A DNA stretch of 64,000 nucleotides, from the NCBI RefSeq assembly GCF_017744835.1, contig NZ_JAGIAM010000001.1, positions 1,116,001 through 1,180,000 of the forward strand. The letters are read 5' to 3'. Below the pieces are notes generated by a model, which was given only the letters and a program-made list of their open reading frames with translations, ran no database searches and was not told the origin of the DNA. Source of the DNA: Sphingomonas sp. Its GTDB lineage: Bacteria; Pseudomonadota; Alphaproteobacteria; Sphingomonadales; Sphingomonadaceae. Positions within the stretch are counted from its first letter, which is position 1, and every line of letters starts with the position of its first letter. Both the position numbers and the translations under genes were made by a program. This document shows, one piece after another, positions 45,827 through 55,797 of this stretch.

Positions 45827-46018
45827 TCAGATGATTTCGCCGGCCTCGCGCGCCTTGTCTTCGCGGTCCTGCTGCTCGTAGCGCTCGCGCGTGGCGGCTT
45901 CGGTATGCTCGATGTCGCGGCGCGATCCGCGGTTGGCGAAGATCGCCCAAGCGATCGCGATCGCGAGAAGGATCGGGCCGACTACGACCATCAGGCCCTG
46001 AATGCTCGAAAGATCCAT
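45827..46018 (-). CDS. Small membrane protein, uncharacterised
   Basis: A 63-residue protein with one membrane segment (GLMVVVGPILLAIAIAWAIFA) and a charged C-terminal helix of Arg/Glu/Gln residues (TEAATRERYEQQDREDK). An excellent ribosome binding site AGGAGGT precedes the ATG, supporting it as a true gene. It lies between the helicase and exonuclease genes and could be cotranscribed with the helicase. Short proteins of this type are common but have no known function. Confidence 0.75.
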   Translation of the reverse strand: MDLSSIQGLMVVVGPILLAIAIAWAIFANRGSRRDIEHTEAATRERYEQQDREDKAREAGEII

Positions 46019-46102
46019 TGACGCACCTCCTGGCCTCCCAACGAAGCCAGGCCGCGTTTCGATCCGATTGGAACCGCAGCGGCTCCCGGCGATAGTGCAT
46101 GC

Positions 46103-47098
46103 ATGGCATTGGGACGCTGGATCGAGCCGCGGCCGGAAGGGCTCTATATTCCTGCCGCCGACGCATGGGTGGACCCCTCGCAGCCGGTCGCACGCGCGCT
46201 GGTGACGCACGGCCACGCCGATCACGCACGCGGCGGACATGGCCAGGTCTGGGCGACTGCAGAGACGCTCGCGATCATGGAGTGCCGATACGGACCGCAG
46301 AACGGCAGTGCGGTCGACTATGGCGAGGCGCTGCGCATGGGGGGCGTCGACATCAGCTTCGTGCCCGCCGGCCATGTGCTCGGATCGGCGCAGATCGTGC
46401 TCGAGCATGCAGGTGAGCGGATCGTCGTCTCGGGCGACTACAAGCGGCGCGAGGACCCGACCTGCGCGGCCTTCCAGCCGGTTCCATGCGACGTCTTCGT
46501 CACCGAGGCGACCTTCGGCCTGCCGGTGTTCGTCCACCCCGAGACCCACGACGAGCTCGACAAGCTGCTGGCCGCGCTGCACGCCAATCCCGATCGCTGC
46601 GTGCTGGTCGGCGCCTATGCGCTCGGCAAGGCACAACGCGTGATCCGCGAGCTGCGGGTGATGGGGTTCGACGATCCCATCTACGTCCATGGCGCGCTGC
46701 AGCGGCTGTGCGACCTCTATGTCGAGCATGGCGTCGACCTGGGCGAGCTGCGGCCGGCGACCGGCGTCGCCAAGGCCGAGCTTCAGGGACGGATCATCCT
46801 GTGCCCGCCCGGCGCGCTCAACGATCGCTGGTCGCGCCGTCTTCCCGATCCGATCACGGCAATGGCGTCGGGCTGGATGCGGGTGCGCCAGCGGGCGCGG
46901 CAGCGTAACGTCGAGCTGCCGCTGATCCTCTCGGACCATGCCGACTGGTGCGAGCTGACCGACACGATCCGCGAGCTGGAGCCGCGCGAGGTGTGGGTGA
47001 CGCACGGGCGCGAGGACGCGCTCGTCCACTGGTGCGGCATGCACCAGATCAAGGCGCGAGCGCTCGATCTCGTGGGCTTCGAGGACGAAGACGACTGA
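46103..47098 (+). CDS. Ligase-associated DNA damage response exonuclease (MBL fold)
   Basis: A 331-residue metallo-beta-lactamase-fold nuclease. The metal site is visible as HGHADHARGG (His36, His38, Asp40, His41) with GDYKRREDPTC and LSDHADWCEL as later ligands, resembling RNA/DNA-processing SNM1/CPSF-type enzymes. It is the exonuclease of the ligase-associated repair set, and the matching helicase lies across the small membrane protein gene. The ligase and phosphoesterase of the set are absent. ATG 46103. A perfect hairpin follows 84 bp after the stop. Confidence 0.92.
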   Translation: MALGRWIEPRPEGLYIPAADAWVDPSQPVARALVTHGHADHARGGHGQVWATAETLAIMECRYGPQNGSAVDYGEALRMGGVDISFVPAGHVLGSAQIVLEHAGERIVVSGDYKRREDPTCAAFQPVPCDVFVTEATFGLPVFVHPETHDELDKLLAALHANPDRCVLVGAYALGKAQRVIRELRVMGFDDPIYVHGALQRLCDLYVEHGVDLGELRPATGVAKAELQGRIILCPPGALNDRWSRRLPDPITAMASGWMRVRQRARQRNVELPLILSDHADWCELTDTIRELEPREVWVTHGREDALVHWCGMHQIKARALDLVGFEDEDD

Positions 47099-47181
47099 TC
47101 TTCCGAGTCAGACCAGCGCGCACGCGAAACGACTCGGCCCCGGACAGTGCCGAGCGGACGGCGAGCCGTGCGCGCGCAGCG

Positions 47182-47206
47182 AAACCCGCGCACGAGGCGC
47201 GGGTTT
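47182..47206. terminator. Perfect hairpin after the exonuclease gene
   Basis: AAACCCGCGC and GCGCGGGTTT form a 10-bp stem with a 5-bp loop. The right arm ends in TTT. It lies between the exonuclease gene and the small secreted protein and is a plausible terminator for the former. Confidence 0.7.
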
Positions 47207-47242
47207 GCGAGGGTGCAGGTCTTCAACTGCAGGAGTTATCGA

Positions 47243-47551
47243 ATGCGTACTTTCTCCATCCTCGCTGCCGGCGCGTTGCTCTTGCCGGCCGCTGCCGTTG
47301 CACAATCGACAACGGGCACGACCGGTTCCCCGCAGGACCAGAGCACGAGCACGGCCACGACGGGTGACGCCGCTCACGCCGACAAGGCCGACAAGAAGAA
47401 GAAGGACAAGAAGTCGGAAGAGAATGCCACGACGGGTTCGGGCACGGCGAATGACGCCCCAGCTCCCGCCGAAGGCCCGACCACTTCGCCCGCGCCGGAT
47501 TCCGCCGGCACCGCTACCCCCGACTCTGCGACGCAGCCGCCGCAGCGTTAA
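47243..47551 (+). CDS. Small secreted low-complexity protein
   Basis: A 102-residue protein with a signal peptide (MRTFSILAAGALLLPAAAVAQ) and a mature part made only of Thr, Ser, Gly, Ala, Pro, Asp and a lysine-rich patch (KADKKKKDKKSEEN). No folded domain is recognisable, and the mature part should be disordered and periplasmic or extracellular. AGGAG lies about 6 bp before the ATG. It is bounded by two perfect hairpins, so it is probably its own transcription unit. Function unknown. Confidence 0.75.
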   Translation: MRTFSILAAGALLLPAAAVAQSTTGTTGSPQDQSTSTATTGDAAHADKADKKKKDKKSEENATTGSGTANDAPAPAEGPTTSPAPDSAGTATPDSATQPPQR

Positions 47552-47558
47552 GGGGCCA

Positions 47559-47588
47559 GGGGCCCGGCGCGTGCGGCTGCCGGGCCCC
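47559..47588. terminator. Bidirectional GC-rich hairpin between secreted protein gene and purA
   Basis: GGGGCCCGGC and GCCGGGCCCC form a perfect 10-bp stem with a 10-bp loop between two convergent gene ends. A short T-rich tract (CTCCTTCT) follows on the plus strand. Confidence 0.75.
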
Positions 47589-47609
47589 GACTCCTTCTAA
47601 TCCCGCCGA

Positions 47610-48899
47610 TCAGTCCGCGAAGGGATCGCGGACCAGGATGGTGTCCTCGCGCTCGGGGCTGGTCGATACCAGCGTCACCGGGCACTGGATCAGCTCCTCG
47701 ATGCGGCGGATATATTTGATCGCAGCTGCGGGAAGCTCCGCCCAGCTGCGCGCACCCGCCGTCGATTCGGACCAGCCGGGCATCATCTCGTAGACCGGTT
47801 CGATCGCAGCCTGGTCCTGCGCGTTCGAAGGGTAATAATCGAGCGCCTCGCCGCGCAGACGATAGCCCGTGCAAATCGCGACTTCGTCGAAGCCATCGAG
47901 CACGTCGATCTTGGTCAGCGCGATCCCGGTGATCCCAGATACCGCCGCCGACTGACGCAGCAGCACCGCGTCGAGCCAGCCGCAGCGACGCTTGCGCCCG
48001 GTGACGGTACCGAATTCATGCCCGCGCGTGCCCAGCCGTTCGCCGATGTCGTTGTCCTGCTCGCTGGGGAAGGGGCCCGATCCGACGCGCGTCGTATAGG
48101 CCTTGGCGATGCCGAGCACGAAGCCGACCGCGCCCGGGCCCATCCCCGTGCCGCTCGCCGCGGTGCCCGCGACGGTGTTCGACGAGGTGACGAAGGGATA
48201 GGTGCCGTGATCGATGTCGAGCAGCACGCCCTGCGCGCCTTCGAACAGGATGCGGCGCCCGCGCCCGCGCGCTTCGTTGAGCATCCGCCATACCGGCTCG
48301 GCGAAGGGGAGCACGAAATCGGCGATCTCGCGCAACTCGGCGAGCAGCGCGCCGCGATCGATCGCAGGCTCGTTGAAACCGGCGCGCAGCGCGTCGTGAT
48401 GCGCGAGCAGGCGGTCGAGCTGGGGGCCGAGCTCGTCGAGATGGGCGAGATCGCAGACGCGGATCGCGCGGCGGCCGACCTTGTCCTCATAGGCCGGGCC
48501 GATGCCACGGCGCGTGGTGCCGATCTTGCCGGCGCCGCTGGCGTCCTCGCGCAGAGCGTCGAGATCGCGGTGGAAGGGCAGGATCAGCGGGCAGGTGTCG
48601 GCGATCTTGAGCGTGTCGGGCGTCACGTCGACGCCCTGACCGCGGAGCTTCTCGACCTCGGCCTTGAGGTGCCAGGGGTCGAGCACCACGCCGTTGCCGA
48701 TCACGCTGGGCGTGCCGCGGACGATACCCGAGGGCAGGAGCGAGAGCTTGTAGACATTCTCGCCGACCACCAGGGTGTGGCCCGCATTGTGCCCGCCCTG
48801 GAAGCGCACGACGACGTCGGCGCGCTCGGCGAGCCAGTCGACGATCTTGCCCTTGCCCTCATCGCCCCATTGGGCGCCGATCACTGCTACATTTGCCAT
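47610..48899 (-). CDS. purA: Adenylosuccinate synthetase
   Basis: A 429-residue enzyme that joins IMP and aspartate using GTP, the committed step to AMP. Seen: the P-loop variant [14 protein letters not shown] at 8-21, QGGHNAGHT, the IMP/Mg-binding [13 protein letters not shown], and [23 protein letters not shown] 48899 starts MANVAVIG. It converges with the small secreted protein gene. The 131-bp region upstream (48900-49030) separates it from the histidine kinase gene and contains no further gene that I can support. Confidence 0.97.
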   Translation of the reverse strand: MANVAVIGAQWGDEGKGKIVDWLAERADVVVRFQGGHNAGHTLVVGENVYKLSLLPSGIVRGTPSVIGNGVVLDPWHLKAEVEKLRGQGVDVTPDTLKIADTCPLILPFHRDLDALREDASGAGKIGTTRRGIGPAYEDKVGRRAIRVCDLAHLDELGPQLDRLLAHHDALRAGFNEPAIDRGALLAELREIADFVLPFAEPVWRMLNEARGRGRRILFEGAQGVLLDIDHGTYPFVTSSNTVAGTAASGTGMGPGAVGFVLGIAKAYTTRVGSGPFPSEQDNDIGERLGTRGHEFGTVTGRKRRCGWLDAVLLRQSAAVSGITGIALTKIDVLDGFDEVAICTGYRLRGEALDYYPSNAQDQAAIEPVYEMMPGWSESTAGARSWAELPAAAIKYIRRIEELIQCPVTLVSTSPEREDTILVRDPFAD

Positions 48900-49030
48900 G
48901 GATACACGTCTCCGCCTGCCGGGGCGGGCCCGAAGCCGCCCTTCGACAGGACTCGGCGGCTGGGCTGTGCGGGGGCCGGGTACGCCCGGGCCGCGGCGCG
49001 AATGGCGGCATGGGCGCCCCGCGTCAAGAG

Positions 49031-52000
49031 CTAATGCCCGCCCGGTCCGTCGAGCGTGGCGCGGACGCGCTGGGCGAGATCCTCGAGACTGAAGGGCTTG
49101 GTCAGTATCGCTTCCTCGGTGCCGGCGACCTCGGGCGAATAGCCGCTGGTCAGCAGTACCTTGAGCTCGGGCAGCCGGGCGCGCGCCTGCTTCGCCAGCT
49201 CGTGGCCGGTCATCTCGGGCATCACCACGTCGGTGAACAGCAGCGAAACCTGCTGGCCGCGATCGATCATGCGCAGCGCCTCGCGCCCGTCGCGCGCGTC
49301 GGCCACGGCATAGCCCAGCTCGCGCAGCGCCTCGATCGAAAAGGCGCGGACGCGCTCCTCGTCCTCGACCACCAGCACCGTCTCGCCCGGATGCGCGCGG
49401 GGCACTTCGGCGCCGGCTGGCGCGGCGGTGGCGGCCGGAACGGCGTCGTGTCGCGCGGGCAGATAAAGCCGCACGGTGGTGCCGCGCCCGGCCGCGGTGT
49501 CGATGCGCACGGTGCCGCCCGATTGCCGCACGAAGCCGAACACCTGGCTGAGCCCCAGCCCGGTGCCCTGACCCACGCCCTTGGTAGTAAAGAAAGGATC
49601 GAAGGCACGCGCCGCCACTTCGGGAGACATGCCCGAGCCGCTGTCCGACACGGTGAGCTCGACATAGTCGCCGGGCTCGATCCCAAGCGCGCGCGCGCGA
49701 TCGGGCGCGACGACGCGATTGGCCGATTCGATCACCAGCGTGCCGCCATCGGGCATCGCATCGCGCGCATTGACCGACAGGTTGAGCACGGCATTCTCGA
49801 GCTGGTTGGGATCCGCCATCACGATCCACAGCCCGGCCCGAAGCCGCGTCTCGACCGTCACCGCCTCGCCGAGCGTGCGCACGAGCAGCTCGATCATTCC
49901 CTCGATCATCGCATTGGCGTCGACCGGCAGCGGGGCGAGCGGCTGCTGGCGCGAGAAGGCGAGCAGCCGCTGGGTGAGCGCGGCGGCGCGGGTGGCGCCG
50001 TCGCGCGCGGCGGTGACGTAGCGATCCACGTCGGTGCGTCCCTGGGCGATGCGGCGCTCGAGCAGGTCGAGCGCGCCGATGACCACCGCGAGCATATTGT
50101 TGAAGTCGTGCGCGATGCCGCCGGTGAGCTGGCCGACCGCTTCCATCTTCTGCGCCTGGCGGAGCTGCTCCTCCGTAGTCATCAGCTGCTCGGTCCGCTC
50201 GCGCACCGCCGCTTCGAGCTCCTCGCGCGATCGGGCGAGCACTTCGCGTGCGTCGACGATGTCCTGGATGTCGGTGCAGGTGCCGAACCAGCGGCTGATC
50301 CCGCCGGCCCGGTCGCGCACCGGCTGGGCGCGGCCGAGCACCCAGCGATACTCGCCCGAATGGTGCCGGAGCCGATATTCGATGTGATAGGTCTCGCCCG
50401 TCGCGAGGCAGTGCCGCCACAGCGACGTCGCGCGCACCCGGTCTTCGGGATGGAAGATGTCCTGCCAACGATCGCCGTCGGTCGAGCCATAGGGCACGCC
50501 GGTGAATTCGTACCAGCGATCGTTGTAATAGTCGTGGTGGCCGTCGGGCAGCGTCGACCAGACCATCTGGTCGATCGAATTGGCGATGGCGCGGAACTTG
50601 GCCTCGCTCTCGCGCAGCCCGGCAAGCGCGGCGGCGCGCTCGACGGCGTCCCAGGAAATCTCGGCGACTGCCTCGACGAAGGCGATCTCTTCCTGGGTCC
50701 AGTCGCGGGCCCCCTTGTCGTTGACGTAGAGCGTGCCGACCCAGCGTCCACCGCGCATCAGCGGCACGCCGATCGCCGAGGGCGTCCGCGCGGCGAAGGA
50801 GGTGCCTGCGAAGCGGGGCTCGCGCGCCGTGTCGCGGGCGACGAGCGTGCCGCCGGTGCAATATTGGTCGGCCGCGGGCGTCCCCAGCTCCTCGACTGTC
50901 ATCGTGCCCGTCAACGGGGGCAGGCTGCCGTGCGTCGTGCAGGGGCCGAAATGGATCGTCTGCTCCTGCTCAACCCAATAGAAGCCGACGCGCTCGACAT
51001 GGAGCCGCTCCGAAAGCGCATTGGCGGTGTGCCACATGATCGCCTCGGACGAATCGAGATTGCGCTGGCGCTCGGCCAGCTCGTGGAGGAACGACTGCGC
51101 TTCGGTTGCGCGGCGCAGCTCCTCGGCGGCGGTGCGCGCGGCCTCCTCAGCAGTCTTGCGCTCGGTGATGTCGAAGACGACGCCGGGGAAGCGCTTGGGG
51201 CGGCCTTCGGCATCGAAGGCGCAGCGGCCCTGCGCGCTGATCCAGTGCACGCTGCCGTTGGGCTGGACGACGCGATATTCCTCCGCATAGCGTGCGCCGG
51301 TGGTGATCGCGTCCATGATCGCGGCGCGAACGCGCGGCAGATCGTCGGGATGAATCGGCGCGAAGAACTTGTCGATCGGCACCGATCCGTCCGGCGCGGC
51401 ATCCTCGACGCCGAACAGCCGCAGGAACCGGTCGTCCGCGGTGATGCGGTTCTGCGGCATCTCCCACAGCCAGGTGCCCACCCCCACCGTCGAGCCGAGC
51501 GCAAGCTGCAGCCGTTCCTCGCTCGATCGCAGCGCCGCCTCGGCCAACGCGCGCTCGGTGACGTCGTTGGCGAGGACGAAGATGCCTGTGACCGTGCCGG
51601 CGGCATCGCGGACCGGCTGGTAGACGAAATCGACGTAGCGCGTTTCTTCCTCCGCGCCCGGCGCGCGCCGGAGCCGCACCGGCGTATTGTCCTCGCGGTG
51701 CGCCTCGCCGCTTTGGTAGACGCGGTCGAGCAGCGCGACGAAGCCCTGCTCGATCACTTCGGGAAGCACTTCGACGACGGGCTTCCCGAGCACGTCGGAA
51801 CGCCCGATCAGCGCAAGATAGGCGGGATTGGCGATCTCGAAGACATGTTCGGGACCCTGCAGCAGTGCGACTGCGCCGGGCGCCTGCTCGAAGAACTGCC
51901 GCAGCCGCTCGATCTCGGCGGCGCGCGCACGCTCCGCGAGCACCAGGCGCGTGGTCTCGTTCCCCTGGTTGAGGACGCCGACGACGTTGCCGTTCTCGTC

Positions 52001-52411
52001 GCGGATCGCGGTGAAGCTGTAGTTCCACCAGGTCTCCTGCGGCTTGCCGTCACGCTCCATCGGCAGCATCCGGTCATAGACCGCGAAGCCCTGGCCGGTT
52101 TCGAGCACGCGCTGCATCTGCGGGCCGACGAGGTGCCAGATGTCGGGCCAGACCTCTTCGCCGCGCCTGCCCAACGCCCAGGGATGGCGGTCGGCCGGGA
52201 TCGGCGCCCAGGCGTCGTTGTAGAGCAGATGGAATTCCGGGCCCCAGTAGATCGCCGTTGGGAAGCTCGATCCGAGCGCGATGTTGAGCGCGAAGCGCAG
52301 CGCCTGCGGCCATTGCTCGATGGGCCCCAGCGGTGTGGATGCCCAATCGTGCTCGCGGATGCGCCGCGGCATTTCGCCCGCGTGGTCCAGGAATCGGAGC
52401 CCTGACAACAT
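49031..52411 (-). CDS. Hybrid sensor histidine kinase with multiple PAS, GAF and receiver domains
   Basis: A 1126-residue soluble sensor with no membrane segments. Order: PAS-like domain (~1-155), PAS (~170-290), PAS (~297-415), GAF (~440-590), PAS with PAC (~605-735), coiled coil, HisKA with His768 in GGIAHDFNN, HATPase with [14 protein letters not shown] and [19 protein letters not shown], and a receiver with phospho-acceptor Asp1061 in [14 protein letters not shown]. The signal is unknown. No separate regulator or phosphotransfer gene is next to it, so it is probably an orphan that phosphorylates a distant partner. ATG 52411. Confidence 0.95.
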   Translation of the reverse strand: MLSGLRFLDHAGEMPRRIREHDWASTPLGPIEQWPQALRFALNIALGSSFPTAIYWGPEFHLLYNDAWAPIPADRHPWALGRRGEEVWPDIWHLVGPQMQRVLETGQGFAVYDRMLPMERDGKPQETWWNYSFTAIRDENGNVVGVLNQGNETTRLVLAERARAAEIERLRQFFEQAPGAVALLQGPEHVFEIANPAYLALIGRSDVLGKPVVEVLPEVIEQGFVALLDRVYQSGEAHREDNTPVRLRRAPGAEEETRYVDFVYQPVRDAAGTVTGIFVLANDVTERALAEAALRSSEERLQLALGSTVGVGTWLWEMPQNRITADDRFLRLFGVEDAAPDGSVPIDKFFAPIHPDDLPRVRAAIMDAITTGARYAEEYRVVQPNGSVHWISAQGRCAFDAEGRPKRFPGVVFDITERKTAEEAARTAAEELRRATEAQSFLHELAERQRNLDSSEAIMWHTANALSERLHVERVGFYWVEQEQTIHFGPCTTHGSLPPLTGTMTVEELGTPAADQYCTGGTLVARDTAREPRFAGTSFAARTPSAIGVPLMRGGRWVGTLYVNDKGARDWTQEEIAFVEAVAEISWDAVERAAALAGLRESEAKFRAIANSIDQMVWSTLPDGHHDYYNDRWYEFTGVPYGSTDGDRWQDIFHPEDRVRATSLWRHCLATGETYHIEYRLRHHSGEYRWVLGRAQPVRDRAGGISRWFGTCTDIQDIVDAREVLARSREELEAAVRERTEQLMTTEEQLRQAQKMEAVGQLTGGIAHDFNNMLAVVIGALDLLERRIAQGRTDVDRYVTAARDGATRAAALTQRLLAFSRQQPLAPLPVDANAMIEGMIELLVRTLGEAVTVETRLRAGLWIVMADPNQLENAVLNLSVNARDAMPDGGTLVIESANRVVAPDRARALGIEPGDYVELTVSDSGSGMSPEVAARAFDPFFTTKGVGQGTGLGLSQVFGFVRQSGGTVRIDTAAGRGTTVRLYLPARHDAVPAATAAPAGAEVPRAHPGETVLVVEDEERVRAFSIEALRELGYAVADARDGREALRMIDRGQQVSLLFTDVVMPEMTGHELAKQARARLPELKVLLTSGYSPEVAGTEEAILTKPFSLEDLAQRVRATLDGPGGH

Positions 52412-52500
52412 CGTGCCTAGCGATGCTGGGGCCGGGACACGGAGTCAACTCGACTCGCGCGCCGGTGCGGCTATTGAAGAGGTGAGAGGAGAAGTCGCAC

Positions 52501-53505
52501 ATGAAACTGGCCAGCCTGAAACAGGGACGCGACGGCAAGCTCGTGGTCGTATCGAGCGACCTCGCGTGGTACGCGAGCGCAGACATGATCGCGCCGACGC
52601 TGCAGGCGGCGCTGGACGACTGGGAGCGCGTGGAGGGCGACCTGCGCAACTTGGCGACCGACCTCGACCATGAAGTGATCCCGCGCGAGCGCTTCCACGA
52701 GCGCCTTGCCGCCGCCCCATTGCCGCGCGCGTACCAATGGGCGGACGGCTCGGCCTATGTGAACCATGTCGCGCTGGTGCGGCAGGCGCGCGGGGCAGAG
52801 ATGCCGGAGAGCTTCTGGCACGATCCTCTGATGTACCAGGGCGGCAGCGACGGCTTCCTGGGGCCGCGCGATCCGATCCCGCTTGCCGACGAAAGCTGGG
52901 GTTGCGACCTCGAGGCCGAGGTGGTGGTGGTGACCGGCGACGTGCCGCTCGGTGCCTCGCGCGACGAGGCGCTGGCGGCGATCCGGCTGGTGGGACTCAC
53001 CAACGACGTCTCGCTGCGGAACCTCATTCCCGGCGAGCTGGCCAAGGGTTTCGGCTTCTTCCAGTCCAAGCCGGCGAGCAGCTTCTCGCCGGTGTTCGTG
53101 ACGCCCGACGCGCTCGGCGACTGGTGGCAGGACGGCAAGCTCCACCGCAAGCTGATGGTCGATGTGAACGGCAAGCCCTTCGGCCGGGCCGAGGCGGGCG
53201 AGGACATGACCTTCGACTTCGGCACGCTGATCGCGCACGCCGCCAAGACACGCGCGCTGGGGGCCGGGACGATCATCGGATCGGGCACGGTCTCGAACCG
53301 CGACGCCGATGGCGGGCCGGGCAAGCCGGTGGCCGAGGGCGGCGTCGGCTATTCGTGCATCGCCGAGATCCGCACGATCGAGACGATCCGCGGCGGCGCG
53401 GCGCAGACGCCGTTTTTGAAGGCCGGCGACACGGTGCGCATCTGGGCTGAGGACGACAAGCACCACCCGATCTTCGGAGTGATCGAGCAGACGGTGGGCG
53501 GGTAA
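52501..53505 (+). CDS. Fumarylacetoacetate hydrolase family protein
   Basis: A 334-residue FAH-fold protein. Metal and substrate residues are suggested by DLEAEVVVVTG (a metal-ligand Glu region), GLTNDVSLRNLIPGELAKGFGFFQSK and GSGTVSNRD. This longer form resembles fumarylacetoacetases and 2-keto-4-pentenoate hydratase-type enzymes of aromatic or tyrosine breakdown. No other catabolic genes are adjacent, so the substrate is not assigned. ATG 52501 follows GAGGAGAAG. It is divergent from the histidine kinase and converges with the FAD oxidoreductase. Confidence 0.88.
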   Translation: MKLASLKQGRDGKLVVVSSDLAWYASADMIAPTLQAALDDWERVEGDLRNLATDLDHEVIPRERFHERLAAAPLPRAYQWADGSAYVNHVALVRQARGAEMPESFWHDPLMYQGGSDGFLGPRDPIPLADESWGCDLEAEVVVVTGDVPLGASRDEALAAIRLVGLTNDVSLRNLIPGELAKGFGFFQSKPASSFSPVFVTPDALGDWWQDGKLHRKLMVDVNGKPFGRAEAGEDMTFDFGTLIAHAAKTRALGAGTIIGSGTVSNRDADGGPGKPVAEGGVGYSCIAEIRTIETIRGGAAQTPFLKAGDTVRIWAEDDKHHPIFGVIEQTVGG

Positions 53506-53511
53506 GCGCCC

Positions 53512-53604
53512 TCCGTCATTCCCGCGAGGGCGGGGACCCGGAGCCACGCAGGGCATCGCTCGCGATTCCGGGGTCCCGCCTTCGCGACGGTGACGATCGG
53601 GTGT
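53512..53604. repeat. Paired inverted palindrome (family A)
   Basis: CGTCATTCCCGCGAGGGCGG and its degenerate inverse GGTCCCGCCTTCGCGACGGTGACG face each other between two convergent genes (FAH-family and FAD oxidoreductase). The right copy is partly diverged. Confidence 0.75.
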
Positions 53605-53605
53605 A

Positions 53606-55228
53606 TCAGCCTTCGACGATGCTCTTCGCCACAGCCTCGGCCGCCTTGATCCCGTCGATCGCGGCCGAGAGGATGCCCCCGGCATAGCCCGCGCCTTCGC
53701 CGGCGGGGAAAAGGTTGGCGACGTTGAGGCTCTGGTGGTCCTTGCCGCGGGTGATTCGTACCGGCGACGAGGTGCGCGTCTCGACCCCGGTCATCACTGC
53801 GTCGGGATGGTCGTAGTTGGCGATCTGGCGGCCAAACACGGGCAAGGCCTCGCGAAAGGCCTCGATCACGAATTCGGGCAGGCAGTGCGACAGGTCGGTC
53901 ATCGTCACGCCGGGCTTGTACGAGGGGATGACTTCGCCGAGCGCAGTCGAGGGGCGGCCCGCGAGCAGGTCGCCGACCTTCTGCCCAGGGGCGTGATAAT
54001 TGGAGCCGCCCGCGATGAAGGCGAGGTCCTCCCAATGCCGCTGGAGCGCGATCCCGGCGAGCGGGCCGTCGGGATAATCGCGCGCGGGGTCGATGGCGAC
54101 GACGAGCCCTGAATTGGCGTTGAACTCGGCGCGCGAATATTGGCTCATGCCGTTCGTGACGACGCGGCCTTCCTCGGAAGTCGCCGCGACCACGCGCCCG
54201 CCGGGGCACATGCAGAAACTGTAGACGCTGCGGCCGTTCGAGGCGTGATGAACCAGGCTGTAGGCGGCTGCGCCGAGGTCCGGGTGCTTGGCGCATTTGC
54301 CGAAGCGCGCCTGATCGATCCAGCTCTGCGGATGCTCGATGCGCACGCCGATCGCGAAGGGCTTGGCCTCGATGTGCACCCCGCGCCGATGCAGCATCTC
54401 GAAGGTCGGGCGGGCGCTGTGGCCGACGGCCATCACGACATGGTCGGTCTCGAGCAAGCTGCCGTCATGCAGGTGCAGCCCGCGGATGCGCTGGTTGCCG
54501 TCGGGCAGCCGCTCGAGCTCGAGATCGTCTACGCGCGTCTGCCAGCGATATTCGCCGCCCAGTTGCTCGATCGTCGCGCGCAGGCTCTCGACCATGGTGA
54601 CGAGGCGAAAGGTGCCGATATGCGGGTGCGCCTCCCACAGGATATCGTTGGGCGCGCCGGCCTTGACGAATTCCTCGAGCACCTTCCGGCCGAGGAAGCG
54701 CGGATCCTTGACGCGGCAATAGAGCTTGCCGTCGGAGAAGGTGCCCGCGCCGCCTTCGCCGAACTGGACGTTCGAATCGGGGTTGAGCTCGGCGCGGCGC
54801 CACAGGCCCCAGGTGTCCTTGGTGCGCTGGCGCACGACCTTGCCGCGATCGAGGATGATCGGACGGAAGCCCATCTGCGCGAGGATCAGCCCCGCGAACA
54901 GCCCGCAGGGTCCGGCGCCGATCACCACCGGCCGCTTGCCGCTCCAGCGCTCGGGCGCGTGGAAGGGCGCGCGATAGGTCATGTCGGGCGTGGGGCGCAC
55001 GTCCTTGTCGCCCGCGAAGCGCGCGAGCACCTCGGTTTCGTCGGCGAGGTCGACGTCGAAGGTGTAGACGAGCTGGATCGCATTGCGGCGGCGCGCATCG
55101 TTGCCGCGGCGGAACAGCGTCCAGCCCTTCAGGCCCGTGCGTTCGATCTCCAGCCGCGTGCAGATGGCTTCGGGAATCGCTTCGGGGGCGTGATCGAGGG
55201 GCAGGGAAAGTCCGGACAGGCGCAGCAT
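53606..55228 (-). CDS. NAD(P)/FAD-dependent oxidoreductase
   Basis: A 540-residue protein whose FAD-binding motif is VVIGAGPCGLFAGLILAQMG (about residues 100-119), preceded by an N-terminal domain of ~95 residues. Later VVMAVGHSARPTFEMLHRRGV and LFPAGEGAGYAGGI are conserved. It belongs to an uncharacterised FAD dehydrogenase group widespread in bacteria. Substrate unknown. ATG 55228. It is downstream of the LigT-like gene on the same strand but 42 bp away, so it may or may not be in the mutasome transcript. Confidence 0.88.
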   Translation of the reverse strand: MLRLSGLSLPLDHAPEAIPEAICTRLEIERTGLKGWTLFRRGNDARRRNAIQLVYTFDVDLADETEVLARFAGDKDVRPTPDMTYRAPFHAPERWSGKRPVVIGAGPCGLFAGLILAQMGFRPIILDRGKVVRQRTKDTWGLWRRAELNPDSNVQFGEGGAGTFSDGKLYCRVKDPRFLGRKVLEEFVKAGAPNDILWEAHPHIGTFRLVTMVESLRATIEQLGGEYRWQTRVDDLELERLPDGNQRIRGLHLHDGSLLETDHVVMAVGHSARPTFEMLHRRGVHIEAKPFAIGVRIEHPQSWIDQARFGKCAKHPDLGAAAYSLVHHASNGRSVYSFCMCPGGRVVAATSEEGRVVTNGMSQYSRAEFNANSGLVVAIDPARDYPDGPLAGIALQRHWEDLAFIAGGSNYHAPGQKVGDLLAGRPSTALGEVIPSYKPGVTMTDLSHCLPEFVIEAFREALPVFGRQIANYDHPDAVMTGVETRTSSPVRITRGKDHQSLNVANLFPAGEGAGYAGGILSAAIDGIKAAEAVAKSIVEG

Positions 55229-55270
55229 GCGCGGCCTCCTAGAGGCTAAACGCCGCGAGCGCGAATCGAG

Positions 55271-55783
55271 TTAGAAGGGGAGCGTGCCCTGGCGCGCGAT
55301 GAGGGGCCAGCGACCGCGATCGATATGTCGGCCTTGTCCGTTCACGCTCTCGATCAGGAGAATCTCGTCTACGATCCAGCTGAGGGGTTGGAGGGCGGCA
55401 CGGCGATCCGAATGCTGGCCGTACGCGAGGTTCATGTGCAATGCGAATTTGTAGGCAGGTAGAGACAGGCCGAAGGCAGCGAGTCGACCTGCTATCGCGC
55501 GCTGGATGGTGCCCGGGGCACGTAAGCCCCTGCGGGGCTTGAGAGTGCTCCCCTCGACACGATCGAAGATCACTTCGAATGGCTGAGCATCCAGGTCGCG
55601 CAGCGCGTGGTGTGCGGCCTCGATTTTGGTCGGAGTGCTCTCGCCGAGCGGCAGCAAAGTGGAATGCAGGCGGTCGAGCGAATAATTGCTTTCGATCCCG
55701 AGCATTCGGCAAATGCGGGCAAGTTCCAATCGCTTCGGTGGGATCGGTTTGATCATCATGTAGAGCGGCCTTGTCCAGCGCAC
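55271..55783 (-). CDS. 2'-5' RNA ligase / 2H phosphoesterase-like protein (LigT family)
   Basis: About 170 residues of the 2H phosphoesterase fold. The first signature is DRLHSTLLPLG with H-x-T; the second is FALHMNLAYG, where H-x-N replaces the usual H-x-T or H-x-S. The GTG at 55783 is chosen because RPLYMMIKP forms the first beta strand of the family; ATG 55759 would cut it off. It starts 15 bp after the dnaE2 stop and is likely cotranscribed with the SOS mutasome genes. Activity is unproven and may be altered by the H-x-N change. Confidence 0.75.
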   Translation of the reverse strand: MRWTRPLYMMIKPIPPKRLELARICRMLGIESNYSLDRLHSTLLPLGESTPTKIEAAHHALRDLDAQPFEVIFDRVEGSTLKPRRGLRAPGTIQRAIAGRLAAFGLSLPAYKFALHMNLAYGQHSDRRAALQPLSWIVDEILLIESVNGQGRHIDRGRWPLIARQGTLPF

Positions 55784-55797
55784 GGTGACCACTCTCT

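Noticed and set aside
48893..52405. Long plus-strand frame opposite the hybrid histidine kinase
   Set aside because: No ribosome binding site, domain or signal is seen, and the kinase fills the other strand.
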